Source of the DNA: Vreelandella salicampi
Lineage (GTDB): Bacteria > Pseudomonadota > Gammaproteobacteria > Pseudomonadales > Halomonadaceae
NCBI RefSeq assembly: GCF_013415105.1
Contig: NZ_JACCDF010000016.1
Span: 24,998-88,997, forward strand
Length of the DNA: 64,000 nucleotides
Reading direction: 5' to 3'
Of the stretch, positions 37,805 through 47,657 are shown one piece after another. The notes below the pieces were generated by a model. It worked only from the letters and a program-made list of their open reading frames with translations. It had not been told where the DNA came from and made no database searches. A program made the position numbers and the translations under genes. Numbering within the stretch: position 1 is the first letter of the stretch; each line of letters opens with the position of its first letter.

Positions 37805-39268
37805 TTACTTAGAAGGCGCGTTTTGCAAGCGCTCTTTTAACGCTTGCGCTTCTTCTGGGTCGAGTTCCCAGGCTTTAGGATCCAGGTCGAGATCCGGATG
37901 CTGGTTAGCATCAAAAATCGGCTGTTTGATGCCCTGGCGACGCTGCACATCGAAGTCTTTCAAAATGCGTAGACCGCATTTGAACAGCATGATTAGCGCA
38001 ATCAGGTTGACCACTGCCAGAAGGCCCATGGTGACATCGGCAAAACCGAACACGGTGCCCAAATCAGTCGTCGCACCCCAGCAAACCAGCAGCACAATGG
38101 CGACACGGAAGGCGTTAAACAGGTTCTGGTTATCGCGGCTAAAGAAGTTCAAGCTGTTCTCGCCCAAGTAGTAGTTGTACAAAATGGTGCTGAAGGCAAA
38201 CAGCAGCAGCGCCAGGCTAACAAAAGTGCGGCCCCACTCGCCGACGTGATCGGCCAACGCCGCCTGGGTAAGCGCAATGCCTTCAACGCCGCCAGCGACG
38301 GAGGGATCGTATGCACCGCTAAGCAAAATGACGAATGCGGTAGCGGAACAGATAATCACCGTATCGATGAATACCGAAAACGCCTGCACGATGCCCTGGT
38401 TGGCCGGGTGCGGCACATAGGCCACCGCCGCCACGTTGGGCGCACTGCCTAAGCCCGCTTCATTGGAGAACAGGCCGCGCTTCAAGCCCATCATGATCGC
38501 CGCGCCAATACCGCCACCGACGACTGGTTCAAGCCCGAAGGCACTTTTCACGATCAAGGCAACAATCCAGGGGATCTCACCAATATTCATGGCGATGACC
38601 AGCAGCGCGATGGCGATATAGCTCACCGCCATAAAGGGCACCAACACCTCAGAGATACGCGCGATGCGCTTAATACCACCGAAGATAATCAGCCCGACAA
38701 GCATCGCCAGGGCAATACCGCTATACAGCACCGGCACGCCGAAAGCGTCGCCGAAGGAGGTTGCCACTGCATAGGATTGCAGCGCGGTAAAAGCAAAGCC
38801 GAAGGTCAACAGCAGCAGTATCGAGTAGAACGCTGCCAGCCAGCGCCACTGCTTACCCAGCCCTTTAACAATGTAGTACGCAGGGCCTCCGCGATAAGTG
38901 CCATCGCCTTCGGCCTCTTTATACGTCTGCGCCAGGGTGCATTCCAAAAAGCTGGTGGCCATGCCCATCAAACCGACTAGCCACATCCAGAAAATCGCCC
39001 CTGGGCCACCCAGCGTAATCGCAACGGCAACGCCGGCGATGTTGCCACCACCGACGCGCCCGGCCACTGAAAGCACCAGCGCCTGAAACGAGCTTAAATG
39101 ACCATGTTTGTTGCGCTTAAAGGCTTGGCCGGAACCCAGGATACGAAACATTTGGCCGAAGTAACGAAACTGCACAAAGCGGGACGCAACGGTAAAACCG
39201 ATACCAACCCCCACCAACAGCACTAGTAGGACCTTGCCCCAGAGGAGGTCATTGAGCATATCGAGCAT
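37805..39268 (-). CDS. Alanine/glycine:sodium symporter (AGCS family)
   Basis: A 487-residue carrier with about eleven membrane segments. AGCS marks include G-R-V-G-G-G-N-I-A-G-V-A, the G-G-P-A-Y-Y-I motif, N-E-A-G-L-G-S-A-P-N and L-F-A-F-S-T-I-L-Y-N-Y-Y. It imports alanine or glycine with sodium. The start at 39268 is chosen for the GGAGA site just upstream and the usual M-L-x-x-L-N-D-L-L-W-G opening; the longer frame is in the leader. It is divergent from an HTH regulator. Confidence 0.93.
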   Translation of the reverse strand: MLDMLNDLLWGKVLLVLLVGVGIGFTVASRFVQFRYFGQMFRILGSGQAFKRNKHGHLSSFQALVLSVAGRVGGGNIAGVAVAITLGGPGAIFWMWLVGLMGMATSFLECTLAQTYKEAEGDGTYRGGPAYYIVKGLGKQWRWLAAFYSILLLLTFGFAFTALQSYAVATSFGDAFGVPVLYSGIALAMLVGLIIFGGIKRIARISEVLVPFMAVSYIAIALLVIAMNIGEIPWIVALIVKSAFGLEPVVGGGIGAAIMMGLKRGLFSNEAGLGSAPNVAAVAYVPHPANQGIVQAFSVFIDTVIICSATAFVILLSGAYDPSVAGGVEGIALTQAALADHVGEWGRTFVSLALLLFAFSTILYNYYLGENSLNFFSRDNQNLFNAFRVAIVLLVCWGATTDLGTVFGFADVTMGLLAVVNLIALIMLFKCGLRILKDFDVQRRQGIKQPIFDANQHPDLDLDPKAWELDPEEAQALKERLQNAPSK

Positions 39269-39366
39269 GTGATTCTCTCCGCGTTTTTGTATTAGCGTTA
39301 TGTTTGAATTCGCGTGTTGCGGAGAACGTTTTACCAAGCCTGAAACAAGAATAAATTTGGCGCAGC

Positions 39367-39405
39367 GGTGCAGTTGGTTGCACTCGCTGCACCATCTGCT
39401 GCACC
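39367..39405. repeat. GGTGCAG/CTGCACC repeat cluster
   Basis: Within the 364-base gap between the symporter and the HTH gene, GGTGCAG (39367-39373) pairs with CTGCACC at 39387-39393, and CTGCACC recurs at 39399-39405. The repeats lie about 100-140 bases upstream of the symporter ATG and could be binding sites for the divergent regulator. No other feature is recognised in the gap. Confidence 0.4.
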
Positions 39406-39632
39406 ATACTGCGTCACCTATAAAAATGATGCGCCTAGTGAGAGACCTGGACTTCCCTTGAAGTACCTTCCGGCAGCTCTACCTGGTTTTTGAAAACCTG
39501 CTTGTCGCGGTGAATTTTCCGGATCGACATATGGCTTTTTCACCCCAGTTCGCCTTGGTAAGCATTGCACTAACCGGCCCAAGGCGGCACATTAGCCCAC
39601 CGCCACCCGTTTGAGAGTTTTGAGTCACGTCC

Positions 39633-40436
39633 ATGCATGATGAATTTGTGGCCAACCTACGCCTACTGTGCAGCTACTACCCGTCCATTGCCGAAGTTTG
39701 CCGGCGCCTGTCAATCAACCGCGCCCAGTTCAACCGCTACTTAAGCGGGCGCTACTACCCTAGTCACGCTGCACTTCAGCGCATTTGCCACTTTTTTGGG
39801 GTGACGCCGGAAGACATCGCTTTGCCTCACCACGATTTTCGCGCCCTGGTGCAAACCGGTCAGCTCAACACCGACACGTCACCAAGCACCCTCCCCTGGC
39901 CAAATGCACTGATTCAACGGGGCAGCGAAGGCATGGAGCGCTACCTGGGTCGCTACTTCGAGCTTTACCACTCCATGTCGCGCCCGGGATACTTGATGCG
40001 CACCTTAGTGTGCCTGGAAGCCAGAGAAGGCGGTGTGGTGTACCAGCGCACCGAGCGTATGCAAACCGCAGCCAACACACGAACGTGCCACAACCGCTAC
40101 GTCGGCACCGCAGTTAAGCTTGCGGATCGCCTGTTTATGGTCGATCACGAAACCCTCAATGGCCATGAAATTACCCAGACCATTCTATTTCCCAGCTTTC
40201 AAAGCCAAGTCACGCGCTTAACCGGGCTAAAAATGGGCGTAGCGGATAACAGCGAGCGCATGCCCTGCTGTGTGCGAGTGGTTTACCAGCGGCTGGACGA
40301 GCAGGTTAGCCTGCGCCAAGCGCTGGCGCAGTGTGGTTTGATAGCGCTGGACGATCCGTCGCTCGACAGGACCTTGCTAGACGCAGTGCAAAACGACGTG
40401 GCGGGCGGCGAACAGCATTTCCGCGCTCGGCATTAG
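39633..40436 (+). CDS. HTH (XRE-like) regulator of unknown role
   Basis: A 267-residue protein. Residues 10-60 form a lambda-repressor-like helix-turn-helix (S-I-A-E-V-C-R-R-L-S-I-N-R-A-Q-F-N-R-Y-L-S-G-R-Y-Y-P-S). The remaining 200 residues contain a Y-L-G-R-Y-F-E-L-Y-H-S-M segment and have no recognised fold. It is divergent from the alanine/glycine symporter and may regulate it. The ATG at 39633 is the only start that includes the whole HTH. Confidence 0.75.
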   Translation: MHDEFVANLRLLCSYYPSIAEVCRRLSINRAQFNRYLSGRYYPSHAALQRICHFFGVTPEDIALPHHDFRALVQTGQLNTDTSPSTLPWPNALIQRGSEGMERYLGRYFELYHSMSRPGYLMRTLVCLEAREGGVVYQRTERMQTAANTRTCHNRYVGTAVKLADRLFMVDHETLNGHEITQTILFPSFQSQVTRLTGLKMGVADNSERMPCCVRVVYQRLDEQVSLRQALAQCGLIALDDPSLDRTLLDAVQNDVAGGEQHFRARH

Positions 40437-40553
40437 CACGCGCTGCGAACACTAATGCGTTTAAACGTGAACAAGGTGAGCAAACCAAGCCTAAAAGCAG
40501 GAAATAACGCTTATGGGGCGGCAACGTTTTACTCACATAAACGAGGTAGGCAC

Positions 40554-41120
40554 CTAAAGCGTCTCAGGGAACGCCGCCAATTCCTCGACAAAACGTTGTT
40601 TATCTTCCTCGAAACGCTTGGGGTCGTGCTTGAAACTGCGCAGGATGGCGTATTCGTCGATACTCAAGGTATCGGTCAATTCACTGATATCGTTGGCGGG
40701 ATGACGCGCGCCGAGGCCAATTCGTTGGTTATCCGCGCCGTCAAACCAGCGTGTTAGGCCACAGGATTGGTAGAAAACTTCATCGGCCGGGTCTTCCACC
40801 TCGACTCGCAGCGGTGCCTTGAGCGAAAGCTCCTCGATCAGTCGCCGCCGCGGCTCGATATCATGGGTCAACGAACAGGAAAGCCGCACGGTCATGCCCT
40901 CCCCCGCCTCATCCAGCACCAGCAACGCCAACGCTTGGGGAGCGCCCTGATTATCCACCATCGCCAGCAAGCGTGCGGCCTCCTGGGCGAACAGTACGCG
41001 TCTTGTGCCCGCGAAGATCACCAATGGCGTCAATCCCGCTTGCTGGCCATAGACTTCGGCACACAAACGCGCCAGACAGGCCTCACGTTGCTCCACGGCT
41101 TTGACAGTTACCACTTTCAT
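40554..41120 (-). CDS. Conserved hypothetical protein
   Basis: A 188-residue soluble protein that is not recognised. The N-terminal half alternates strands and helices (R-R-V-L-F-A-Q-E-A-A-R-L-L-A-M, A-L-A-L-L-V-L-D-E-A-G-E-G) and could be a GNAT-like or other alpha/beta fold. The end is rich in D, E, K and F. The start at 41120 has AAGGA 8 bases upstream. It is divergent from the DUF503 gene. Confidence 0.65.
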   Translation of the reverse strand: MKVVTVKAVEQREACLARLCAEVYGQQAGLTPLVIFAGTRRVLFAQEAARLLAMVDNQGAPQALALLVLDEAGEGMTVRLSCSLTHDIEPRRRLIEELSLKAPLRVEVEDPADEVFYQSCGLTRWFDGADNQRIGLGARHPANDISELTDTLSIDEYAILRSFKHDPKRFEEDKQRFVEELAAFPETL

Positions 41121-41287
41121 TTCACTATCCTTCCATAACGGGCATGACAATACGCACTGGTACAGGAGTATGCTCTGCCAAAAGGCAAAGCCTAGCATAT
41201 TCATTAAGCGGCTTTCGGACGAAAAAACTGCCTTCCTAGACTTGGATAATTGAGCAACGCCAACCATCGACAAGGGGCACAACGCCT

Positions 41288-41569
41288 ATGCATATCAGCG
41301 TCCTTACCATGAAGATTTCGCTGCCGGGATGCCGCTCACTCAAGGAAAAACGACAACGGGTCGGCGGTCTGCACGAACGTTTCGGGCGCAACCCCGCCAT
41401 TGCCGTTTGCGAAAGCGCCGACCATGACAAGCTCGACGCCAGCGAATGGACCTTCATCGTGGCCGCCACGTCACCGCAAAAGGTCGAAACCCTTTGCAGC
41501 GAGATAGAAGACAAGATCCAGCGAACGGTCGAAGGTCGAATGCTCGATGTAACCCGGGAAATACTCTAA
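41288..41569 (+). CDS. DUF503 (YlxP-like) family protein
   Basis: A 93-residue protein of the DUF503 family, recognised by the opening M-H-I-S-V-L-T-M-K-I, the conserved L-P-G-C-R-S-L-K-E-K-R motif, and the segment N-P-A-I-A-V-C-E-S-A. Members resemble YlxP, found beside ribosome-maturation genes in Gram-positives; the role is not established. It stands alone here and converges on cobQ. Confidence 0.88.
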   Translation: MHISVLTMKISLPGCRSLKEKRQRVGGLHERFGRNPAIAVCESADHDKLDASEWTFIVAATSPQKVETLCSEIEDKIQRTVEGRMLDVTREIL

Positions 41570-41603
41570 CTGCAGTGTTAGAGCCCAGGCTAGAAAGCCG
41601 GTA

Positions 41604-43052
41604 TCAACGCAGCAATGATTCGATAAACGCCATATCCAGATGGGCCTCCACCGCATCCGCCAACCGATCCAGTTCCGCCAATCGGTGGGTGACGTAATCC
41701 ACGGCGCTGCCATCATTTTCTAGGCCGCAACGTTTCAGCAACGCCGTACACGCATCAACCTGGTCGAAAAGGCCGTGCAGGTAGGTGCCCATGATCTGGC
41801 CATCGGCGCTGATAGCGCCATCAGCGCGCCCTTCCAGCTTCAGCAAAGGATTCGCCAGCGCCGCCCCCTCACTGATGCCGTTGTGAATTTCATAGCCGTC
41901 GATGGGGATACCTTCCGGCACCAGCTGCCCATGAACGTTGTGCAGCTGCTTACCCGCGACCATGCGGGTATCGAAATCCAGTAGCCCCAAACCAGGGGTC
42001 GAGCCAGTATCGCCTTCCAGCCCATCCGGATCGTGAACGGCGCTCCCAAGCATTTGAAACCCGCCGCAGATGCCCAGTAGTTTGCCACCGTAACGCAAGT
42101 GGCGCTGAATGGCGGTATCCCAGCCCTGGGCACGCAACCATTCAAGATCATCTCGGGTGCTTTTGCTGCCCGGCAGAATGATCAGATCTGCAGGGGGAAT
42201 AGCTTGGTTCGGCCCGACGAACGTAAGCGCCACCGCTGGATGTAGCCGCAGGGGGTCGAAATCGTTGTGGTTGCTGATACGCGGTAACGCCGGCACCACC
42301 ACCCTGAGCCTGGGCGCCTCACTTTGGCAGCCGCTGAGACCGACGCTATCCTCGGCGTCCAACAGCAAGCCTTGCAGATAAGGCAAGGTGCCCACTACAG
42401 GCTTGCCGGTACGCTGGGTAAGCCAGTCAAGCCCCGGTTCCAGCAGGCCGACATCGCCCCGGAAACGATTGATAATAAAGCCCCGGGTGCGTGAGCGCTC
42501 GGATGTCGAGAGCAATTCCAATGTGCCTACCAGCTGCGCGAAGACGCCGCCGCGGTCAATATCGCCCACCAGCAATACCGGGCAATCGGCAGCCTCGGCA
42601 AAGCCCATGTTGGCGATGTCATTGGCGCGCAGGTTGATCTCCGCCGGACTACCCGCGCCTTCGGCGATGATCACATCGAAACGCGCCGAAAGCGCTTCCC
42701 AAGCGGCCATGACAGAGTTCTTGGCTTCGACCTTGTAGGCGTGATAATCCAACGCCCCCATATGGCCGTGGACTTTCCCGCGCAGAATCACCTGGGCGCC
42801 CCGGTCACTTTCCGGCTTGAGCAGCACCGGGTTCATGTCACTGTGAGGCTCAAGCCCGCACGCCAGCGCTTGCAACGCCGTAGAGCGGCCAATTTCGCCG
42901 CCGTCCTCGGTCACGGCGCTATTCAGCGCCATGTTCTGGGGTTTAAATGGCGCCACCGATATTCCACGCCTTGCCAGCACGCGGCAAAGGGCAGCCACCA
43001 CGGTGCTCTTACCCGCATCCGAGGTGGTGCCTTGAATCATCAATGTGGCCAT
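41604..43052 (-). CDS. cobQ: Cobyric acid synthase
   Basis: A 482-residue amidotransferase that amidates four side chains of adenosylcobyrinic diamide in cobalamin synthesis. The ATP-binding N-terminus has [10 protein letters not shown] near residues 7-16 and [11 protein letters not shown]. The triad glutaminase domain has G-I-C-G-G-F-Q-M (catalytic cysteine) and a T-Y-L-H-G-L-F-D histidine. No other cob gene is adjacent, so it is an isolated member of the pathway in this window. Confidence 0.95.
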   Translation of the reverse strand: MATLMIQGTTSDAGKSTVVAALCRVLARRGISVAPFKPQNMALNSAVTEDGGEIGRSTALQALACGLEPHSDMNPVLLKPESDRGAQVILRGKVHGHMGALDYHAYKVEAKNSVMAAWEALSARFDVIIAEGAGSPAEINLRANDIANMGFAEAADCPVLLVGDIDRGGVFAQLVGTLELLSTSERSRTRGFIINRFRGDVGLLEPGLDWLTQRTGKPVVGTLPYLQGLLLDAEDSVGLSGCQSEAPRLRVVVPALPRISNHNDFDPLRLHPAVALTFVGPNQAIPPADLIILPGSKSTRDDLEWLRAQGWDTAIQRHLRYGGKLLGICGGFQMLGSAVHDPDGLEGDTGSTPGLGLLDFDTRMVAGKQLHNVHGQLVPEGIPIDGYEIHNGISEGAALANPLLKLEGRADGAISADGQIMGTYLHGLFDQVDACTALLKRCGLENDGSAVDYVTHRLAELDRLADAVEAHLDMAFIESLLR

Positions 43053-43143
43053 AAAGAGGTCTCGCCCAGGTGAACAAGAGCGAGACTTTAGCGGGAGGTG
43101 TTTAAGGGTGCAAGACAGCAGCGAAAGTCACTGACGGATAGCG

Positions 43144-44001
43144 CTATGGGTTTATCTCGAGCTCAAATACAGAGTGGTCTACTTGCGCCAGCTCCCATGC
43201 CTGCACCAACTGTTTTTTCTCGACGCCCCAGCGGTAGCCGCCTAGTGCACCACTCTGTTGAATCACCCGGTGGCAGGGGATCCATAACGCGACCGGGTTA
43301 GCGCCCACCGCATTGCCTACCGCACGGGATGATTTAGGGGTGCCCAACGCTTGGGCGATATGGCTGTAGCTAGCCAGTTGGCCCTCTGGAATCGTCAGCA
43401 GCGCTCGCCAAACCGCAATCTGGAAGTTAGTGCCAGTCACGTGCAGCGACACGGCGGTAGCCCCCTCTTCGGGCTGAGTAAACAGCCTTTCCACCGCATA
43501 ACGGGTGGCATCAGGACTATGGTAAAACGCGCTGCGCGGCCACTCTTTAGCAAGCCTTGCCAATAACGCTTGCGAATTTGTCATATCGACAAACCCCATT
43601 CGGCATATACCCCGGGGCGTTATCGCGACGAACAGACTCCCGAGAGGTGTCTCATGGACACCGTAAGCGATCTCCACTCCTTCACCCTGGCGCTTATACT
43701 CGCCGGGCGTGACCGCCTCTAACTGCACGAAGTGATCGTAAAGCCGTGAGCCACCGCTTAGCCCCAGCGTGTGGGCAATATCCAACAGCGAGGTGGATGA
43801 CTGCATTAATTGCTTGCCCCGCTCTAACGTGAGCGCTTGCAAAAAGCGTTTGGGGCTAATCCCCGCATAACGGCAAAAAAGCCGCTGGAAGTGAAAGGCA
43901 CTTAAATGAACGTGAGCAGCCACCGCTTCCAAATTGGGCTGTTCCGCCGCATGGGCCACCATATAGGCCATGGCTTTCTCGATACGCGCATAATCGTTCA
44001 T
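43144..44001 (-). CDS. AraC-type / O6-alkylguanine-DNA methyltransferase fusion
   Basis: A 285-residue two-domain protein. Residues about 1-95 are an AraC-type double helix-turn-helix (H-L-S-A-F-H-F-Q-R-L-F); residues about 200-280 are a methyltransferase domain with the alkyl-acceptor cysteine in W-I-P-C-H-R-V-I and G-G-Y-R-W-G. It resembles Ada but lacks the N-terminal zinc domain whose cysteine senses methylphosphotriesters. It could repair O6-methylguanine but should not self-activate in the Ada manner. Start at 44001 has GAGG upstream. Confidence 0.92.
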   Translation of the reverse strand: MNDYARIEKAMAYMVAHAAEQPNLEAVAAHVHLSAFHFQRLFCRYAGISPKRFLQALTLERGKQLMQSSTSLLDIAHTLGLSGGSRLYDHFVQLEAVTPGEYKRQGEGVEIAYGVHETPLGSLFVAITPRGICRMGFVDMTNSQALLARLAKEWPRSAFYHSPDATRYAVERLFTQPEEGATAVSLHVTGTNFQIAVWRALLTIPEGQLASYSHIAQALGTPKSSRAVGNAVGANPVALWIPCHRVIQQSGALGGYRWGVEKKQLVQAWELAQVDHSVFELEINP

Positions 44002-44172
44002 TTTCGCCTCACTCACCGCCAGGTTACAGGTTATCAATGTGCTAATACTGGCAGCCTAAGCGATCAAGGCCTGCGTGCCGACCCGAATCTTGCGCACTGG
44101 CGGGCGATCAGACACTCTACGTTCCATCGACATTTTCACTCATTTCCGCTTGGGCGAGGATTGCCTTAACCC

Positions 44173-45114
44173 ATGGTAAACGATCAACACATGCAAGACT
44201 TAATCAATGACATCGCCGATACCATGGCCAACGCCGAACGGCGGGGTAAGGTCGCCGACTACATCCCCGAGCTCGGCCATGTTGACCCACAGCAGTTTGC
44301 CATTTCGCTCGCCACCGTGGATGGCAAAGTATACTCGGCGGGCTGCGCGACCACGCCTTTCTCCATTCAGAGTATCTCGAAAGTATTTACGCTGACCATC
44401 GCGCTGGGGCAGATGGGCGACTCACTCTGGTCAAAAGTAGGCCGTGAACCCTCGGGCGACCCCTTCAACTCCATCGTGCAGCTTGAGCACGAAAGCGGCA
44501 AACCGCGTAACCCGTTTATCAATGCCGGAGCTATTGCGGTGGTCGATGCCATCATGATGGGGCACGAACCCAAAGAAACGCTGGGCGAAATCCTCAGCTT
44601 TGTGCGCTATATCGCCGATGATGACAGCATTTACTTCGACCATGCCGTGGCTGCGTCAGAGATGGCTCACCTTGATCGCAACGCCTCACTGGCGCATTTT
44701 ATGAAGGCCTTCGGTCGTCTAGACCACGATGTCGATAAAGTGCTGGGCACCTACTTCCATCAATGCGCTATCGCGATGAGCTGCGAGCAGCTTGCTCATG
44801 CCGGGCTTTTCTTGGCCTCAGATGGCATCAACAAACCCAGCGGTATCCGGGTGGTGGCGCCCCAGCGGGCACGACGTATCAACTCGCTAATGATGATGTG
44901 CGGCCACTACGACGCCTCCGGGGAGTTCGCCTTTCGGGTTGGACTACCTGGCAAAAGCGGCGTGGGCGGCGGCATATTGGCTATCGCGCCGGGCTATGGC
45001 TCTATTGCGGTTTGGTCGCCGGGATTAGATAGCTACGGTAACAGTTTGCTAGGCACCCAAGCGCTGGAAATGTTTGTCCAACGCACCGGCTGGTCGGTGT
45101 TTGGGCATTATTAA
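44173..45114 (+). CDS. glsA: Glutaminase
   Basis: A 313-residue serine-dependent glutaminase of the beta-lactamase-like fold that hydrolyses glutamine to glutamate and ammonia. The nucleophile motif is S67-I-S-K70 in [17 protein letters not shown] and the [11 protein letters not shown] loop are conserved. It follows the divergent AraC-MGMT gene, with no obvious operon partner. Confidence 0.95.
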   Translation: MVNDQHMQDLINDIADTMANAERRGKVADYIPELGHVDPQQFAISLATVDGKVYSAGCATTPFSIQSISKVFTLTIALGQMGDSLWSKVGREPSGDPFNSIVQLEHESGKPRNPFINAGAIAVVDAIMMGHEPKETLGEILSFVRYIADDDSIYFDHAVAASEMAHLDRNASLAHFMKAFGRLDHDVDKVLGTYFHQCAIAMSCEQLAHAGLFLASDGINKPSGIRVVAPQRARRINSLMMMCGHYDASGEFAFRVGLPGKSGVGGGILAIAPGYGSIAVWSPGLDSYGNSLLGTQALEMFVQRTGWSVFGHY

Positions 45115-45204
45115 GGCTGAGCGTTTAAAGCAGCCACCTCAATTTTATGCAATACGACCCGAAGGCGCTCCGGCAATCTCCTTGTACTACCAAGGAGAAT
45201 GACC

Positions 45205-45807
45205 ATGAGCGCGTCACCACTGCTACCTTTACTGCTCCCCATGTCCACCTTTGCCCTGGCCGCGTCTATTTCGCCGGGGCCGGTCAACCTGGTTTGCCTG
45301 AATAGCGGCACCCACTACCCCATCGCTAAAGGGCTTACCTTTGTCACCGGGGCTACGCTTGGGTTTGTGGCGCTGTTTTTAGGCATTGGCGCAGGGCTTT
45401 ACTCACTGCTGAGCCAAGTGCCGATACTGGAAGAACTCTTACGCTGGGCGGGTATTATGTTTTTAGTCTATCTCAGCTATCAACTTTTACAGCACGACGG
45501 CCACTTGCAGGCACAAGGCGCCGTCAAAGCGCCAGGGTTTATGACAGGCGCCATGATGCAGTGGCTCAACCCCAAAGCGTGGCTGGCGTCTGCCGCTGGT
45601 ATTGGCGCCTACACCAGTGGCAACGCGACCTATCAACTGTGGCTATTCGCCGCTCTCTACCTGCCTATTTGTTGGTTATCCCTGGCCAGTTGGGTATACG
45701 CAGGCGCCTTTCTCAAACGCTATGTTCAACGTCCCATCATCTTGGTAACGATTAACCGAACTCTGGCTGTTTGTCTGGCCGCTAGCGCACTGTTTCTGCT
45801 GTTTTGA
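45205..45807 (+). CDS. LysE-family amino-acid exporter
   Basis: A 200-residue exporter with six segments and the N-terminal A-A-S-I-S-P-G-P-V-N-L motif, plus N-P-K-A-W-L-A-S near residue 125. The ATG at 45205 is favoured over one two codons earlier because AAGGAG lies 7 bases before it. The gene ends 26 bases inside the convergent AraC gene, an overlap of tails. That AraC protein is its probable regulator. Confidence 0.88.
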   Translation: MSASPLLPLLLPMSTFALAASISPGPVNLVCLNSGTHYPIAKGLTFVTGATLGFVALFLGIGAGLYSLLSQVPILEELLRWAGIMFLVYLSYQLLQHDGHLQAQGAVKAPGFMTGAMMQWLNPKAWLASAAGIGAYTSGNATYQLWLFAALYLPICWLSLASWVYAGAFLKRYVQRPIILVTINRTLAVCLAASALFLLF

Positions 45808-46648
45808 CTGGCTGTTGTTGTTTGAGAAGCGGATAGCGGTACTGATTTGGCGTCGCCGCCACCAGCCGCTTGAAGGTGCGTTGGAAGTGAGGTTGATCGT
45901 TAAAGCCTGCGTTTAGAGCCGCCTCAACGATAGGTTGCCCCTGTTTAAGCGCTTTCTGTCCCATCTGAACACGCTGGTTAATCAGGTAGGCATGGGGCGT
46001 CAGCCCAAAGTGCTGTTTAAAGGCGCGAATCAGGTGCCCAGCGCTATAGCCAGACTGCTGGCATAAGCACTCAAGCGATATATCGGCAGCACAGTTGGCA
46101 CGCAAATAGGCCGCGACGTGTTCCAGCGCGCCGGGGGCTTGGGGCAATGTCGCGGGGGATTCCTGGGCCAGTGTTTGCATCATGCTAGACAGGTACGCGA
46201 TTAATGCCGTTTGCTTATCGCCAATAGCGCGTTGTTCATCCAGCAAACAAGCGGCCATATCGCAGTACCCGGCATAAAGCGCTGGCTGGGTAATGACGGC
46301 GGTGGCTATGTCTTGCCAATAAGAATCATCTAGCAGGCCCAATTGATAGCGCAAGTCGCTCAGCCAAGCGGTATCGATGTAGAGCATCAGGTACGCCCAG
46401 GGCTGGTTCTCGATGGGGTTGCATGCATGCACCCAATGGGGGTTCATCATGACCAGATCCCCGGCGGTAATCTGATAGGTAGCATTGCGGTAGCAAAAGG
46501 TGCTTCTACCTGCGGTAACGGCTCCAAGCGACCAGTGCGGGTGGCTATGAGGCGCGTAACAGACTTGCCGTGCATCGCTAATCTTACGCAGCTCCACATG
46601 GGGCATACGCGTGTCGCGCCAGAAGATAGGTGAACGGGAATCAGCCAT
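45782..46648 (-). CDS. AraC-family regulator with cupin sensor
   Basis: A 288-residue regulator. The N-terminal cupin (H-S-H-P-H-W-S-L-G, about residues 34-42) would bind a small molecule; the C-terminal AraC domain has the C-Q-Q-S-G-Y-S-A-G-H-L-I-R-A-F-K and I-V-E-A-A-L-N-A-G-F-N-D-Q-P-H-F-Q-R-T-F helices. It converges with and overlaps the LysE-type exporter by 26 bases. Confidence 0.9.
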   Translation of the reverse strand: MADSRSPIFWRDTRMPHVELRKISDARQVCYAPHSHPHWSLGAVTAGRSTFCYRNATYQITAGDLVMMNPHWVHACNPIENQPWAYLMLYIDTAWLSDLRYQLGLLDDSYWQDIATAVITQPALYAGYCDMAACLLDEQRAIGDKQTALIAYLSSMMQTLAQESPATLPQAPGALEHVAAYLRANCAADISLECLCQQSGYSAGHLIRAFKQHFGLTPHAYLINQRVQMGQKALKQGQPIVEAALNAGFNDQPHFQRTFKRLVAATPNQYRYPLLKQQQPVKTAETVR

Positions 46649-46826
46649 GCGTTACTCGAGCCAATAAGATAGAAAACGAAGATAAAAGTAAGCCAGTTCC
46701 AGCAGGCAATAACTATGCACCTCCGCTGACTTCTCCTACGCTAAACAATAGCACGTCACTTCCACAATATAGGCAGCCGCCCGAATACGGATATTTTGCA
46801 ACGCCATTTTTTGTCAGGAGGACACC

Positions 46827-47645
46827 ATGGCCACATCATCCCAGACCCCCAACCACCGAGACGCCATCTCGCTATTTGCGCGCATGGGCTACGCCGCACG
46901 CGGCGTGGTTTACTTATTAGTTGGCGGGTTGGCCGCGCTGGCAGCATTTGGCCAAGGGGGGCAAACAGAGGGCAGCCGTGGTGCCTTAGAGCACGTGCTC
47001 ACCGCCCCTTTTGGTAAAGTTTTATTAGCGATCATGGCCGTGGGGTTGGTGGGCTACGCCATGTGGCGTTGCATTCAGTCGATAAAAGACGCCGACCATC
47101 ACGGCCACGGCGCCAGGGGATTAGCGATTCGCGCGGGCTTATTGGCGAGCGCCGTGACCCATACGCTGCTGGCCTTTTTTGCTGCCACCCTTATCTTCCA
47201 ATTCGGTGGCTCCTCAGGGGGTTCAGGCGGCGGCTCGCAAGGTGTGGCAGGCTGGCTGATGCAGCAACCTTTCGGGCGTTGGTTGGTAGGTGCGGTGGGC
47301 TTAGTATTGATTGGTGTCGGTATTGCCCACGCGTTTAAAGGCTACAAGGCCAAATTCGACAAACACTTCGAAATGCCGAAGCAAACCCAGCAATGGGCTT
47401 ATCCGATTTGTCGCTTTGGCTTAGCCGTGCGGGGTTTAGTGTTTGTGATTGTCGGCTGCTTTTTTATTATCGCGGCCTACCAATTTGACCCTAGCGAGGC
47501 GGGAGGCATTGATGAAGTATTCACCACACTTCGCAGCCAAATTTACGGGAAGTGGCTGTTGGCATTTGTCGCGATAGGTCTTTTTGCCTTTGGCATTTAC
47601 AGCCTGTTGGCAGCGGTATATCGCCGCGTCGACCCGTCCGCATAG
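46827..47645 (+). CDS. DUF1206 membrane protein
   Basis: A 272-residue protein made of repeated two-helix DUF1206 units, each of the form G-Y-A-A-R-G-V-V-Y-L-L-V-G ... P-F-G-K-V-L-L-A; the second and third copies read W-L-M-Q-Q-P-F-G-R-W-L and F-G-L-A-V-R-G-L-V-F-V-I-V-G. About six membrane segments with a G/S-rich loop near 130-140. AGGAGG lies 6 bases before the ATG, one of the best ribosome sites in the window. Function of the family is unknown. Confidence 0.9.
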   Translation: MATSSQTPNHRDAISLFARMGYAARGVVYLLVGGLAALAAFGQGGQTEGSRGALEHVLTAPFGKVLLAIMAVGLVGYAMWRCIQSIKDADHHGHGARGLAIRAGLLASAVTHTLLAFFAATLIFQFGGSSGGSGGGSQGVAGWLMQQPFGRWLVGAVGLVLIGVGIAHAFKGYKAKFDKHFEMPKQTQQWAYPICRFGLAVRGLVFVIVGCFFIIAAYQFDPSEAGGIDEVFTTLRSQIYGKWLLAFVAIGLFAFGIYSLLAAVYRRVDPSA

Positions 47646-47657
47646 CGGCCGCTCCTC

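Noticed and set aside
39269..39632. Possible glycine riboswitch ahead of the alanine/glycine symporter
   Set aside because: The gap has repeats but none of the conserved glycine aptamer segments could be found.
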